Positions 48,413 to 57,367 of a stretch of DNA of 64,000 bases are shown piece after piece; position 1 is the stretch's first letter; every line of letters begins with the position of its first letter. The notes under the pieces are model-generated. The model had not been told where the DNA came from. It was given only the letters and a program-made list of their open reading frames with translations, and searched no databases. A program made the translations under genes and the position numbers. The DNA comes from Siphonodentalium dalli (lineage: Eukaryota > Mollusca > Scaphopoda > Gadilida > Siphonodentaliidae). Location: assembly GCA_032622095.1 (NCBI GenBank), contig CP136068.1, forward strand, positions 113,349,546-113,413,545, read 5' to 3'.

Positions 48413-50165
48413 ATAATAATGGGATCGAGGAGAGTACTTACATGTAATATTGGAGGTAATAATGGGATCGAGGAGAGTACGTACATGTAATATTGGAGGT
48501 AATAATGGGATCGAGGAGAGTACTTACATATAATATTGGAGGTAATAATGGGATCGAGGAGAGTACGTACATGTAATATTGGAGGTAATAATGGGATCGA
48601 GGAGAGTACGTACATGTAATATTGGAGGTAATAATGGGATCGAGGACAGTACTTACATGTAATATTGGAGGTAATAATGGGATCGAGGAGAGTACGTACA
48701 TGTAATATTGGAGGTAATAATGGGATCGAGGAGAGTACTTACATGTAATATTGGAGGTAATAATGGGATCGAGGAGAGTACTTACATGTAATATTGGAGG
48801 TAATAATGGGATCGAGGACAGTACTTACATGTAATATTGGAGGTAATAATGGGATCGAGGAGAGTACTTACATGTAATATTGGAGGTAATAATGGGATCG
48901 AGGACAGTACATACATGTAATATTGGAGGTAATAATGGGATCGAGGAGAGTACTTACATGTAATATTGGAGGTAATAATGGGATCGAGGAGAGTACTTAC
49001 ATGTAATATTGGAGGTAATAATGGGATCGAGGAGAGTACTTACATGTAATATTGAAGGTAATAATGGGATCGAGGAGAGTACTTACATGTAATATTGGAG
49101 GTAATAATGGGATCGAGGAGAGTACTTACATGTAATATTGGAGGTAATAATGGGATCGAGGACAGTACTTACATGTAATATTGGTGGTAATAATGGGATC
49201 GAGGAGAGTACTTACATGTAATATTGGAGGTAATAATGGGATCGAGGAGAGTACTTACATGCAATATTGGAAGTAATAATGGGATCGAGGAGAGTACTTA
49301 CATGTAATATTGGTGGTAATAATGGGATCGAGCAGAGTACTTACAAGTAATATTGGTGGTAATAATGGGATCGAGGAGAGTACTTACAAGTAATATTGGT
49401 GGTAATAATGGGATCGAGGAGAGTATACATATACTTACATGTAATATTGGAGGTAATAATGGGATCGAGGAGAGTACGTACATGTAATCTTGGAGGTAAT
49501 AATGGGATCGAGGAGAGTACGTACATGTAATATTGGTGGTAATAATGGGATCGAGGAGAGTACGTACATGTAATATTGGAGGTAATAATGGGATCGAGGA
49601 GAGTACTTACATGTAATATTGGAGGTAATAATGGGATCGAGGAGAGTACGTACATGTAATATTGAAGGTAATAATGAGATCGAGGAGAGTAGTTACATGT
49701 AATATTGAAGGTAATAATGGGATCGAGGAGAGTACTTACATGTAATATTGGAGGTAATAATGGGATCGAGGAGAGTACTTACATGTAATATTGAAGGTAA
49801 TAATGGGATCGAGGAGAGTACTTACATGTAATATTGGAGGTAATAATGGGATCGAGGAGAGTACTTACATGTAATATTGGAGGTAATAATGGGATCGAGG
49901 AGAGTACTTACATGTAATATTGAAGGTAATAATGGGATCGATGAGAGTACTTACATGTAATATTGAAGGTAATAATGGGATCGAGGAGAGTACTTACATG
50001 TAATATTGGAGGTAATAATGGGATCGAGGAGAGTACTTACATGTAATATTGGAGGTAATAATGGGATTGAGGAGAGTACTTACATGTAATATTGAAGGTA
50101 ATAATGGGATCGATGAGAGTACTTACATGTAATATTGGAGGTAATAATGAGATCGAGGAGAGTAC
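48413..50165 (-). repeat. 43-bp minisatellite, about 41 copies
   Basis: Unit GGGATCGAGGAGAGTACTTA followed by CATGTAATATTGGAGGTAATAAT. Variants include GTACGTAC for GTACTTAC and GAAGG/GGTGG for GGAGG. The open frames on the - strand are a by-product. The array starts ~190 bp upstream of the TATA box of the - strand gene. Confidence 0.95.
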
Positions 50166-50322
50166 TGAAAATCTACGTGTGCTTGATTTCGAGGTTACAT
50201 TTGGCCCGTTTTAGCTGGGGTGTAGCTTGGTAATTTTGAGCTGCACGGCTCTTTCTCTAGTGATCACATAAGGTCGGGAGCATAATGAACCGAAACCACA
50301 AATAAACGTTCTGATTTAAGTT
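50166..50322 (+). repeat. 157-bp direct repeat, copy 1
   Basis: TGAAAATCTACGTGTGCTTG ... ACGTTCTGATTTAAGTT. Nearly identical to 53735-53892. It abuts the end of the 43-bp array. Confidence 0.9.
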
Positions 50323-51041
50323 TGTTTAACTAGAGATGCTCTCCTTGATGACCCGGCTATATTTATTTATCGATTCCCAACATTTTAAGATTACCATTTT
50401 CGGCATGATCGTAGTAAACCTTTTCCAAATTATTAAATGTTATGTTTCCTCCATGTTATCAAGCCACGCTGACAATCAAACATTAGGCTAAATCACGAGG
50501 TTGTACACAATCTGTAACTTGAAATATAGGCCTACTGTGTGGTTCTGTATATAATACAATAAAAATATACAATATAAAAAGAACCCATGTATAAAGAGCG
50601 TTACACTATGTGTTATATATGTATATTTCCTTCCAATACTATATGTCTTATATGTAGGTTTTTCCCCACTGTTTATATCCCACCTGGAACTGATATTATT
50701 GTCTTCAGTTTTCCCCATATAATATTGTATATAAACGGTTCTCAATTCTTTAAGTGCCATATATGCATAATTCAAAAAGATGGAAACAACGGGACCTCCG
50801 ATAGCTCATTAAAACAATAAAACCTTGCCAGGATAGTGTGTGGATTTCAACAATGCTATGTGTTGTTTACTCTCCGAAACTTAGCCACAGTACCAAACAC
50901 ATTCATTCAAATGGCGGTTGTTTGGCGGTTTACATGCGATGTGTTAAGCATATTGTTAATATTATTATCTGGGACCCAAGCGGCCATATACACGCATGCT
51001 AATACATGGATGTGTATTGTCTGACTACCAGTGGATACTAG
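50323..51041. other. no firm gene
   Basis: An ATG at 50911 opens a 37-codon frame with a signal-peptide-like start (MAVVWRFTCDVLSILLILL), but no convincing donor follows. The hAT target duplication GATACTAG (51034-51041) ends the stretch. Confidence 0.35.
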
Positions 51042-52229
51042 TAGTGCTGGGCGGTATGACGATATATCGGGTATACCCGTTTTTAATTTTGATATCGTCA
51101 ATAATATCGTCTGAAATAAAAATATCGTAATACCGTCCCAAGTTGTAATATTCTCCATGTAGGTTGAAACCCATCATATGGTCCCAACAAACAGCGAAGT
51201 TAGAGTAAGTATAATACATGTAGTCCCAAACTTCCCGGAAATACCCAGGCGAAAACGTTTTAAAACATCGGAGCACGTGCCTGTCAAGTTGGATATGCTT
51301 CGTCAGAAACATCAAAGAGATACTATATAGTAGCATCAGTTGGCTACACTGTGAGATTGGTATGTCGCGCGCATGCGACTGGCACAATGACCTCCTTTCA
51401 GGTTGGTGCAGCTTGCTCTATCAACCGTAACAGGTTGCTTGGAGACGGATTACGATGTCAGATTTGATCGTCTCAATGTGTGCAAATTGCGAGTAAAATG
51501 ATTTTGTGGACATGTGCCGTACGGATCATGGCTTTGCTATCGCTTCAACAAATGTCAAATTCACAAACTATTTGAACATGATTGTCAATATTTATTTTCC
51601 TCAGCTAAAAAAATGCCGACGCAAATTCATTTCACGTCGGCTTTTGCCTCGGCACTGCCCATTGTGGCATTGTCGACGCTAATTTCCAGGGCTGCCGTAT
51701 ATGCATGGACATTGAACTCCCACGGTGCTACCAACTACCAATTACCACTGATAAATAGTCTCACAAACAACCAATTCCTCACGAATTAATAAAATGGAAA
51801 TTTGAAACCGAATGCGGTGCTTAATGTGTGCATGGTGTTGAGCGCTATGGTCAAAGGGATATAACTCTAAAAAATGTATGCGAAAACGCACGTGGGCCGT
51901 GTTATATGATTATATCCCTTTGTTTCAAAGTTATTATTTCTCCGTCGACAAACTGTCAATTGTTGCAGACGAGTGGTCATTATATACATGTATACTGTGA
52001 TGTTACTGATAATTGTTCAATACACATTTACTCGACCTCTCATGACCCACAAATTGTAAATAAAACGTTGGGATGTATTGTGCAAACTTTATTCATGAAA
52101 TATTGCATATATTGTACATTGTACTTACCAATTGTAATATACCAAAATAATATCGCGATAATATCGTGTATCGCGATGTTGTCACCATAATATCGCGATA
52201 TTTTTTGGGGCCAATATCGCCCAGCCCTA
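51042..52229. mobile_element. non-autonomous hAT element
   Basis: TIRs TAGTGCTGGGCGGTAT and ATCGCCCAGCCCTA, with a perfect 8-bp target duplication GATACTAG on both sides (51034-51041, 52230-52237). The sub-terminal repeats are rich in ATATCG. No transposase was recognised in the 1.2 kb. Confidence 0.85.
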
Positions 52230-52237
52230 GATACTAG

Positions 52238-53734
52238 TATATACATATTATCGGGCGCCCCAACTCCCGTGCGACATACATATATTTACATATCAAAATC
52301 AATATGTAATCATAGAATATACCCCAAATTTCTAGCGGAGCGTGAGCATTATGGTTTTGATCTGTCCGTCCGTCTGTCCATCCATCATTCGGTCTTGGTT
52401 TATGTGTGGTGGCGTAAGTTAAGTATCAACTTGAAAAACTATAATCTAGTGTTTTCTAACACAGAGTGCAGGCCGGGGCCGCATGTTCGGTGACGGCCGG
52501 CCACCCCCCCCACCCCCCCCCCCCCCATTTGTGTTGGGATTTCCTTCTATGTACGGCATTGATAAGTCCCAACTGATTTTACTGGGATTACTGGCCCGGG
52601 GTGCAGGTTGGGTTCGAGCTTGGAGTCCTACCCGAGGGTTTTACATGTCACATCGCGATATTACTTCTGAGTCAATATATGACGCCCATATAAAAAGCGT
52701 TAATTTATTAGTTTTTACACGGGAATATGGAAAGATTGGTTAATCCAAGGAAGTCTAGACGTATATTCTATACCTGTGTTACTCTTATCTTGACATTTTG
52801 TAAACTGCCGCAAGGTAGACTGCTCTGGACATCACTAGTGAAGTTTCCACTATCGAAGTTCAAGACAGGGGTGCCTCTATATGTGGGACTGTGGTGCGTG
52901 CATCCACCTGCTCATATATTATGGGTATCACAAAACTATTATGATATGGAACTCGTTCTTCCTGGCAACCCGCTGTAGAGGAGTATTTCGGCCATTCGAC
53001 AGTTAACAATAACTTATAGTTTTTAGGGACAACCCTTAAATTATATTTAGTTATATTAAATTTTGAGTTTGACTGCTTTTTATTATTTTGTTTTCCTTAT
53101 TTTGCCTAGACATACCTTTGGGCTACAATATATTGATGTACTTAACAATCCATGTCCTAGTAACACTACCCTTGTTCTGGATACAGCAGTAATATATTTA
53201 ATTTAACCCGTAAATGATGGGCAAGGGGGGTAACTAACTTTGATTATTTGTATGACATGATGGGACGAGAGGGGTTAACGAGCACCTAACTAAGGCGTCG
53301 CGCGCCAATTACGTCATACTGATGACTCACCAACGTCATTCCCACAAACAAACTTCTGCATTAGATGTATTGGTTTCCATTTTGTCTGAAAACACTCAGA
53401 TCATTTTCCATTTTTGTGGGCATGGTGGCGGCCTAATTACCAATTTACGTGTTATGTATACATTGGACTTTGGAAACAATTCGACCTTTCAGATCAACAG
53501 ATTAAGGTAACTCAAATTATTTTACTTTATAGCTCGATTCATTATTATCGGTAATATTTATATCTATGCTCGACCTATTTTGGTATTATAGCGGATTAAC
53601 GATAAATCCAATTCATATATAACAAGGGAATACTAAATAACAATTACCTACTCACATATATAATATGTATATACACGTAACAAATAGGATAATACCGACG
53701 TGTTTTGGTGCACCATCGCGTGCGATCAATCGTT
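52238..53734. other. no gene recognised
   Basis: A C-homopolymer region at 52502-52527; otherwise AT-rich sequence without supported exons. Confidence 0.4.
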
Positions 53735-53892
53735 TGAAAATCTACGTGTGCTTGATTTCGAGGTTACATTTGGCCCGTTTTTAGCTGGGGTGTAGCTTGG
53801 TAATTTTGAGCCGCACGGTTCTTTCTCTAGTGATCACATAAGGTCGGGAGCATAATGAACCGAAACCACAAATAAACGTTCTGATTTAAGTT
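53735..53892 (+). repeat. 157-bp direct repeat, copy 2
   Basis: Differs from 50166-50322 by an extra T and very few substitutions. Followed immediately by a different tandem array (30-bp unit). Confidence 0.9.
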
Positions 53893-54003
53893 CACTGGGC
53901 TATAGTGCACCCCACTGATGGGTACTGGGCTATAGTGCCCCCCACTGATGGGTACTGGGCTATAGTGCCCCCCACTGATGGGTACTGGGCCATAGTTCCC
54001 CCC
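53893..54003 (+). repeat. 30-bp tandem repeat, ~3.7 copies
   Basis: Unit ACTGGGCTATAGTGCCCCCC + ACTGATGGGT. Nothing coding. Confidence 0.9.
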
Positions 54004-54148
54004 TGAGGATAGATATTCCTGTCATTGATGTGATATTTCTGATCGGAAAAAATGAAAATGGACTTAGAATTATTTTTTTTCAAAAGGAAAATCTCACTTT
54101 GGAAAATATCAATTAGCAATCAAGAGTTTTTCTTTTCGAATATTTGGT
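54004..54148. other. probable edge of the virus-like element
   Basis: No terminal inverted repeat was identified. The purine-rich (on the - strand) GAAAAGAAAAACTC following the stem-loop lies at 54125-54140 and could be a histone-downstream-element equivalent. Confidence 0.4.
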
Positions 54149-54164
54149 GGCCCTGAAAAGGGCC
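54149..54164 (-). terminator. histone-type 3' stem-loop, gene 54184-54648
   Basis: On the - strand AAAAC-GGCCCTTTTCAGGGCC-ACCA: six-base-pair stem, TTTC loop, A-rich 5' flank and ACC 3' flank, as in metazoan replication-dependent histone mRNAs. It lies 19 nt after the stop codon. Confidence 0.75.
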
Positions 54165-54183
54165 GTTTTATTTTTGTTATAGT

Positions 54184-54648
54184 TTAGAATCCGCCACATT
54201 GAACTTCTTTGTTCGCCAAAACTTCAATTGATTTGTCTCCTCGCCTCATCCATATTTCGCATTCACAATAATGCTCGTGGCAAACGTGTGGGATCCACAC
54301 TAGAGTTATTGATGACTTGAATCTTGGTGTTGATTTGTAGCCGCCTTTGGTAGCATCAAACATGACGATAGGTCGCTGTATAACAGTCGCCGCTAATTCA
54401 ACCATCAATCTTGATTCAGCCAAAAGTGGTGTGCGCCGTAAATCTTGTGCCGACGCACCAAGTTCGTCACTCTCTGCGTAGTACAGGTCAACTGCCGCAT
54501 CTCTCAGAATCATCCATCCATCGGTCGTCCCGTAAACCCCGAGGCTGAGTGCCCTCCAAAACAGCGATATTTCTTCACCGTACACTGCTTTACAGTATAC
54601 CCCACCGGCCATTATCTCGTCAAGATCTGTTATGTTTACAGCAGTCAT
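54184..54648 (-). CDS. OTU-like protein, catalytic Cys apparently lost
   Basis: 154 aa when started at the ATG in CAAAGATG (54648). A longer frame to 54723 begins inside the duplicated promoter and shares its first residues with the frame in cassette 2, so it is unlikely. The layout resembles OTU cysteine proteases: a EISLFWRALSLGVYG block at about residues 26-39 (family pattern D-G-N-C-x-x-x-R-A), LLAESRLMVELAATVIQRPI in the middle and EHYCECE near residue 125 (family N-H-Y). In the first block Leu29 stands where the catalytic Cys is expected and the Asp-Gly-Asn is not kept; His126 is. If OTU-derived it may bind ubiquitin without cutting it. Homology is by eye. It is divergently paired with 55272-55760. 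Confidence 0.5.
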   Translation of the reverse strand: MTAVNITDLDEIMAGGVYCKAVYGEEISLFWRALSLGVYGTTDGWMILRDAAVDLYYAESDELGASAQDLRRTPLLAESRLMVELAATVIQRPIVMFDATKGGYKSTPRFKSSITLVWIPHVCHEHYCECEIWMRRGDKSIEVLANKEVQCGGF

Positions 54649-54659
54649 CTTTGAATGTA

Positions 54660-55260
54660 GAATAAGTCTGAAGATCCGTCTTGAACATATATCACGATTG
54701 CGCGGGCGGTAGAGAAAGCACATAATACTTTGACGTTAAAATGACAAATGCTCCCTGACGTTGTGTTTCTTTTCAGTGCATTATCTGTTAGTTTCACCAT
54801 TTCGATATGATATAGATTAAATTCATGATAGTATATGCAATTAATTAAGATATTTTAACATATGAATTCATCTTCGTTCATAAACGATGACCAAGTAAAG
54901 TTATCAATTGTAATGATGAAGAAAAATGTTCAGTATGTTTTCTTGTGTTCAGTTTTATGTATAAAATATGTACATTTCCAAAACCAAAAACTAGAAAAAC
55001 ATTCCATATTTGCCTAACGAGGCAACAAATATATCAATCATGTGTACCAAATAATAGATAATGATCTAACGAAATAAAAAACATTTGTTTGATCGCTATG
55101 CAATAATGATCAAGAAAAATATGAATGCTGATCCGTCTCTGAAAAAACACAACGCCAGGAAACATTTGTCAATTTTAACGTCAATGCGACATGTGATTTC
55201 ATTGACGCCCGTGTCAAATGTATAAAAATATTTTCGAATTTGATCAACGTTACATTGCAT
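54660..55260. promoter_or_regulatory. bidirectional promoter of cassette 1
   Basis: Almost identical to 56265-56860. Both ends carry an inverted block (CACAACGCCAGGAAACATTT, AACGTCAATGCGACATGTG, then CGCCCG) pointing outward. It is followed by a TATA-like element: TATAAAAA at 55221 for the + gene, GATATATG (54686-54693) for the - gene. Each start codon is about 45-50 nt beyond its TATA and both are in CAAAGATG. The central ~350 bp is AT-rich and conserved between cassettes. It could also hold a replication origin (inference). Confidence 0.7.
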
Positions 55261-55271
55261 TGCTATCAAAG

Positions 55272-55760
55272 ATGGATCCGTTAACAGAATTTCTTCAGAG
55301 TGAGATATACAGTAATCCTGTTGTACAGAATACATATGCGGTACCACAGTCAACAGGCCAAGCTAATACGACAATGACTATAGGTGGAGATACACTCATT
55401 TTAAAAGCGATTTTAGATGAACTGAGATGTTTTCGCAGGGATATTGACGTGAAAACACAAGTAACGCATCAAGAAGTAAAAGTGAATCTTCGTTTCGTTG
55501 CAGAAGAGATAGATATACCAATCAGGGTTCATGATGTTCAGAGATCGAAAGAACAGAAACAGATCAAAAAAGAAAAAATATTATCGGCGACAGAAAAAGA
55601 ACCTAAAAGTATCATGAAGCCTTCTACTGAGACAAAAGTCAGATTTCGTCTTCCTTGTAAAGAATCTAAAGATACAGAGAAAAGTGATGAATTCGCAAAA
55701 GCTATTGGTTCTCATGGGAAAGATATGTCAAGATATAAGAAAAACACAAAACGATGTTAA
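55272..55760 (+). CDS. unknown small basic protein, cassette 1
   Basis: 162 aa from the ATG at 55272 (MDPLTEFLQSEI). The upstream ATG at 55218 overlaps the TATAAAAA box and is rejected. Hydrophilic, with a LILKAILDELRCFRRDI helix-like segment in the middle and a Lys/Arg-rich C-terminal third ending SRYKKNTKRC. No family recognised. A histone-type stem-loop follows 22 nt after the stop. A virion or DNA-binding role is only a guess from charge. Confidence 0.65.
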   Translation: MDPLTEFLQSEIYSNPVVQNTYAVPQSTGQANTTMTIGGDTLILKAILDELRCFRRDIDVKTQVTHQEVKVNLRFVAEEIDIPIRVHDVQRSKEQKQIKKEKILSATEKEPKSIMKPSTETKVRFRLPCKESKDTEKSDEFAKAIGSHGKDMSRYKKNTKRC

Positions 55761-55782
55761 AGTCAGATGATAATTTTAAAAC

Positions 55783-55798
55783 GGCCCTTTTCAGGGCC
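55783..55798 (+). terminator. histone-type 3' stem-loop, gene 55272-55760
   Basis: AAAAC-GGCCCTTTTCAGGGCC-ACACA, followed by CCCAAAAGGTTACTCTTTC. The downstream ~90 bp closely match those after 57256. Confidence 0.8.
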
Positions 55799-56009
55799 AC
55801 ACACATTTCCCAAAAGGTTACTCTTTCATTGCTGAAAAAATCAAAAACACGATTGTTCAATTTATATTTTATTCAACAACAAATATTTGCAAGTATATTT
55901 TGTTTTAAATTATTCGTGGCGTGATTTTTTCAAAACAAAACATAGGGTACAAAGAACATTATTAGTTATTAAGCAATGCTAAAAGTTTTTCTTTTTGAAA
56001 AAATTGGTT
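55799..56009. other. spacer between cassettes
   Basis: Contains on the - strand the purine-rich TTCAAAAAGAAAAACTTTT downstream of the - strand stem-loops, and on the + strand the shared tail (CGATTGTTCAATTTATA). No gene. Confidence 0.5.
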
Positions 56010-56025
56010 GGTCCTGAAAAGGACC
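56010..56025 (-). terminator. histone-type stem-loop variant (second in tandem)
   Basis: On the - strand GGTCCTTTTCAGGACC followed by AACCA; compensatory changes in both stem strands keep the pairing, and the TTTC loop is unchanged. It lies 13 nt beyond the first stem-loop. Confidence 0.7.
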
Positions 56026-56037
56026 GTTTTTGTTTTT

Positions 56038-56053
56038 GGCCCTGAAAAGGGCC
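56038..56053 (-). terminator. histone-type 3' stem-loop, gene 56067-56255
   Basis: On the - strand AAAAC-GGCCCTTTTCAGGGCC, 13 nt after the stop codon. Followed by the variant at 56010. Confidence 0.75.
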
Positions 56054-56066
56054 GTTTTGTATGGCA

Positions 56067-56255
56067 TCAAAGTTCACGCCACGATTTTCTTTTGAGACTT
56101 TTGCTTTTGTTCCAACGCTGTTGTTTTTTGCATATTTGCATAACCAGTTTTGCACTGGCGGTTACTTCTTTTGCGTGTTCGCCCCGCATTATCTGGGGTG
56201 TTAGCCCTATCGTTCCTCTTAGTATAGACATCAACGGTTCGGGGGTTTCGGACAT
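56067..56255 (-). CDS. 62-aa basic protein, cassette 2
   Basis: Starts MSETPEPLMSILRG at an ATG in the same AAAGATG context and position as the OTU-like gene of cassette 1, and ends in a basic SKSLKRKSWREL. The overlapping longer frame 56074-56334 begins in the promoter and is probably spurious. No family recognised. It is much shorter than its positional counterpart (154 aa) and unrelated in sequence. Confidence 0.55.
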   Translation of the reverse strand: MSETPEPLMSILRGTIGLTPQIMRGEHAKEVTASAKLVMQICKKQQRWNKSKSLKRKSWREL

Positions 56256-56264
56256 CTTTGAATG

Positions 56265-56860
56265 CAGAATAAAAATTGTTCACGGCCGTGTTTGAACATA
56301 TATTACGATTGCGCGGGCGGTAGAGAAAGCACATGTCGCATTGACGTTAAAAATGACAAATGCTTCCTGACGTTGTGTTTCTTTACAGTGCATTATCTGT
56401 AGTTTTCACTATTTCGATATGTTATAGATTAAATTCATGATAGTATATGCAATTAATTAAGATGTTTTAACATATGAATTCATCTTCGTTCATAAACGAT
56501 GACCAAGTAAAGTTATCGATTGTAATGATGAAGAAAAATGTTCAGTATGTTTTCTTGTGTTCAGTTTTATGTATAAAATATGTACATCTCCAAAAACAAA
56601 ACTAGAAAAACATTCCATATTTTCCTAACGAGGTAACAAATATATCAATCATGTGTACCAAATAATAGATAATGATCTAACGAAATAAAAAACATTTGTT
56701 TGATCGCTATGCAATAATGATCAAGAAAAATATGAATGCTGATCCGTCTCTGAAAAAACACAACGCCAGGAAACATTTGTCAATTTTAACGTCAATGCGA
56801 CATGTGATTTCTCTACCGCCCGTGTCAAATGTATAAAAATATTTTCACTTTTTCAGTGAA
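56265..56860. promoter_or_regulatory. bidirectional promoter of cassette 2
   Basis: Near-identical duplicate of 54660-55260. Here both outward ends keep TTTCTCTACCGCCCG; in cassette 1 the + side is altered (CATTGACGCCCG). TATAAAAA for the + gene is at 56832-56839. Confidence 0.7.
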
Positions 56861-56871
56861 CTTCATTCATT

Positions 56872-57222
56872 ATGCCGTCTCTAAAGAAATTTTTCAAGAA
56901 GCTATGGAGGAAGAGAGATTCCTCAGAGGAGACGAAAATCAGAACCTATAGGAAATGGCAGGATTCTCCTGAACAAAAGGTGGTGCAGAAACAGATGTTA
57001 ACAGATTTTCTGGCTCGGCGACGACCATCGGCTGAAGTATGTGATCAAGAACCAAGCAATCTTGATCTCGTGGAGATCTTGTCACAGATCACGAAGAAAG
57101 ATCTGTGCAATGCAGCAATTGACAGCTTCGCTCAGGCTGCTGCGGCGCACAGATCAAACCCTACTTGGTCTGTGACAATTAATCCCAACGGGATATATCC
57201 TGATTTGGCAGAATTTTTATGA
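56872..57222 (+). CDS. unknown 116-aa protein with cationic amphipathic N terminus, cassette 2
   Basis: Begins MPSLKKFFKKLWRKRDSS, an amphipathic basic stretch of ~15 residues, followed by an Arg/Lys-rich linker, a helical region (LDLVEILSQITKKDLCNAA) and a C terminus WSVTINPNGIYPDLAEFL. No family recognised. The basic amphipathic start suggests membrane or nucleic-acid contact (inference). A stem-loop follows 18 nt after the stop. Confidence 0.65.
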   Translation: MPSLKKFFKKLWRKRDSSEETKIRTYRKWQDSPEQKVVQKQMLTDFLARRRPSAEVCDQEPSNLDLVEILSQITKKDLCNAAIDSFAQAAAAHRSNPTWSVTINPNGIYPDLAEFL

Positions 57223-57240
57223 ATTCTGGAAAAGAAAAAC

Positions 57241-57256
57241 GGCCCTTTTCAGGGCC
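57241..57256 (+). terminator. histone-type 3' stem-loop, gene 56872-57222
   Basis: AAAAAC-GGCCCTTTTCAGGGCC-ACCCA, the best match to the metazoan histone consensus in the window including the ACCCA 3' flank. Followed by CCCCAAAAAGGTTAC, a candidate U7-pairing element. Confidence 0.85.
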
Positions 57257-57320
57257 ACCCACATTCCCCAAAAAGGTTACTCTTTCATAGCTGAAAAAAA
57301 CAAAACAAAACACGATTGTT

Positions 57321-57340
57321 CAATTCATAATTTATTCACA
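57321..57340 (-). terminator. candidate polyadenylation signal for gene 57368-57943
   Basis: The - strand reads GTGAATAAATTATG about 30-40 nt after the stop codon, so this gene seems to use ordinary polyadenylation rather than a stem-loop. Confidence 0.5.
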
Positions 57341-57367
57341 ATATAATTTTCAAATGTTTGTATCGAT

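Noticed and set aside
48370-49655. Repetitive open frames on the - strand
   Set aside because: By-product of the 43-bp minisatellite.
33167-50165. Possible CRISPR-like arrays
   Set aside because: The arrays are direct tandem repeats without unique spacers, in eukaryotic DNA.
51025-52246. Several open frames of 60-120 codons
   Set aside because: Inside the hAT element and rich in its sub-terminal ATATCG repeats; no transposase motifs seen.
54649-54723. 25-residue N-terminal extension of the OTU-like protein
   Set aside because: Lies in the duplicated promoter and recurs in another frame context at 56260-56334; the CAAAGATG at 54648 marks the shared boundary between regulatory and coding DNA.
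55218-55271. Upstream ATG of the 55272 gene
   Set aside because: The ATG overlaps the TATAAAAA box, so it cannot be in the transcript.
56074-56334. 86-codon frame on the - strand
   Set aside because: Begins in the promoter copy; the 62-aa frame starting at the equivalent ATG position (56255) fits the cassette layout better.
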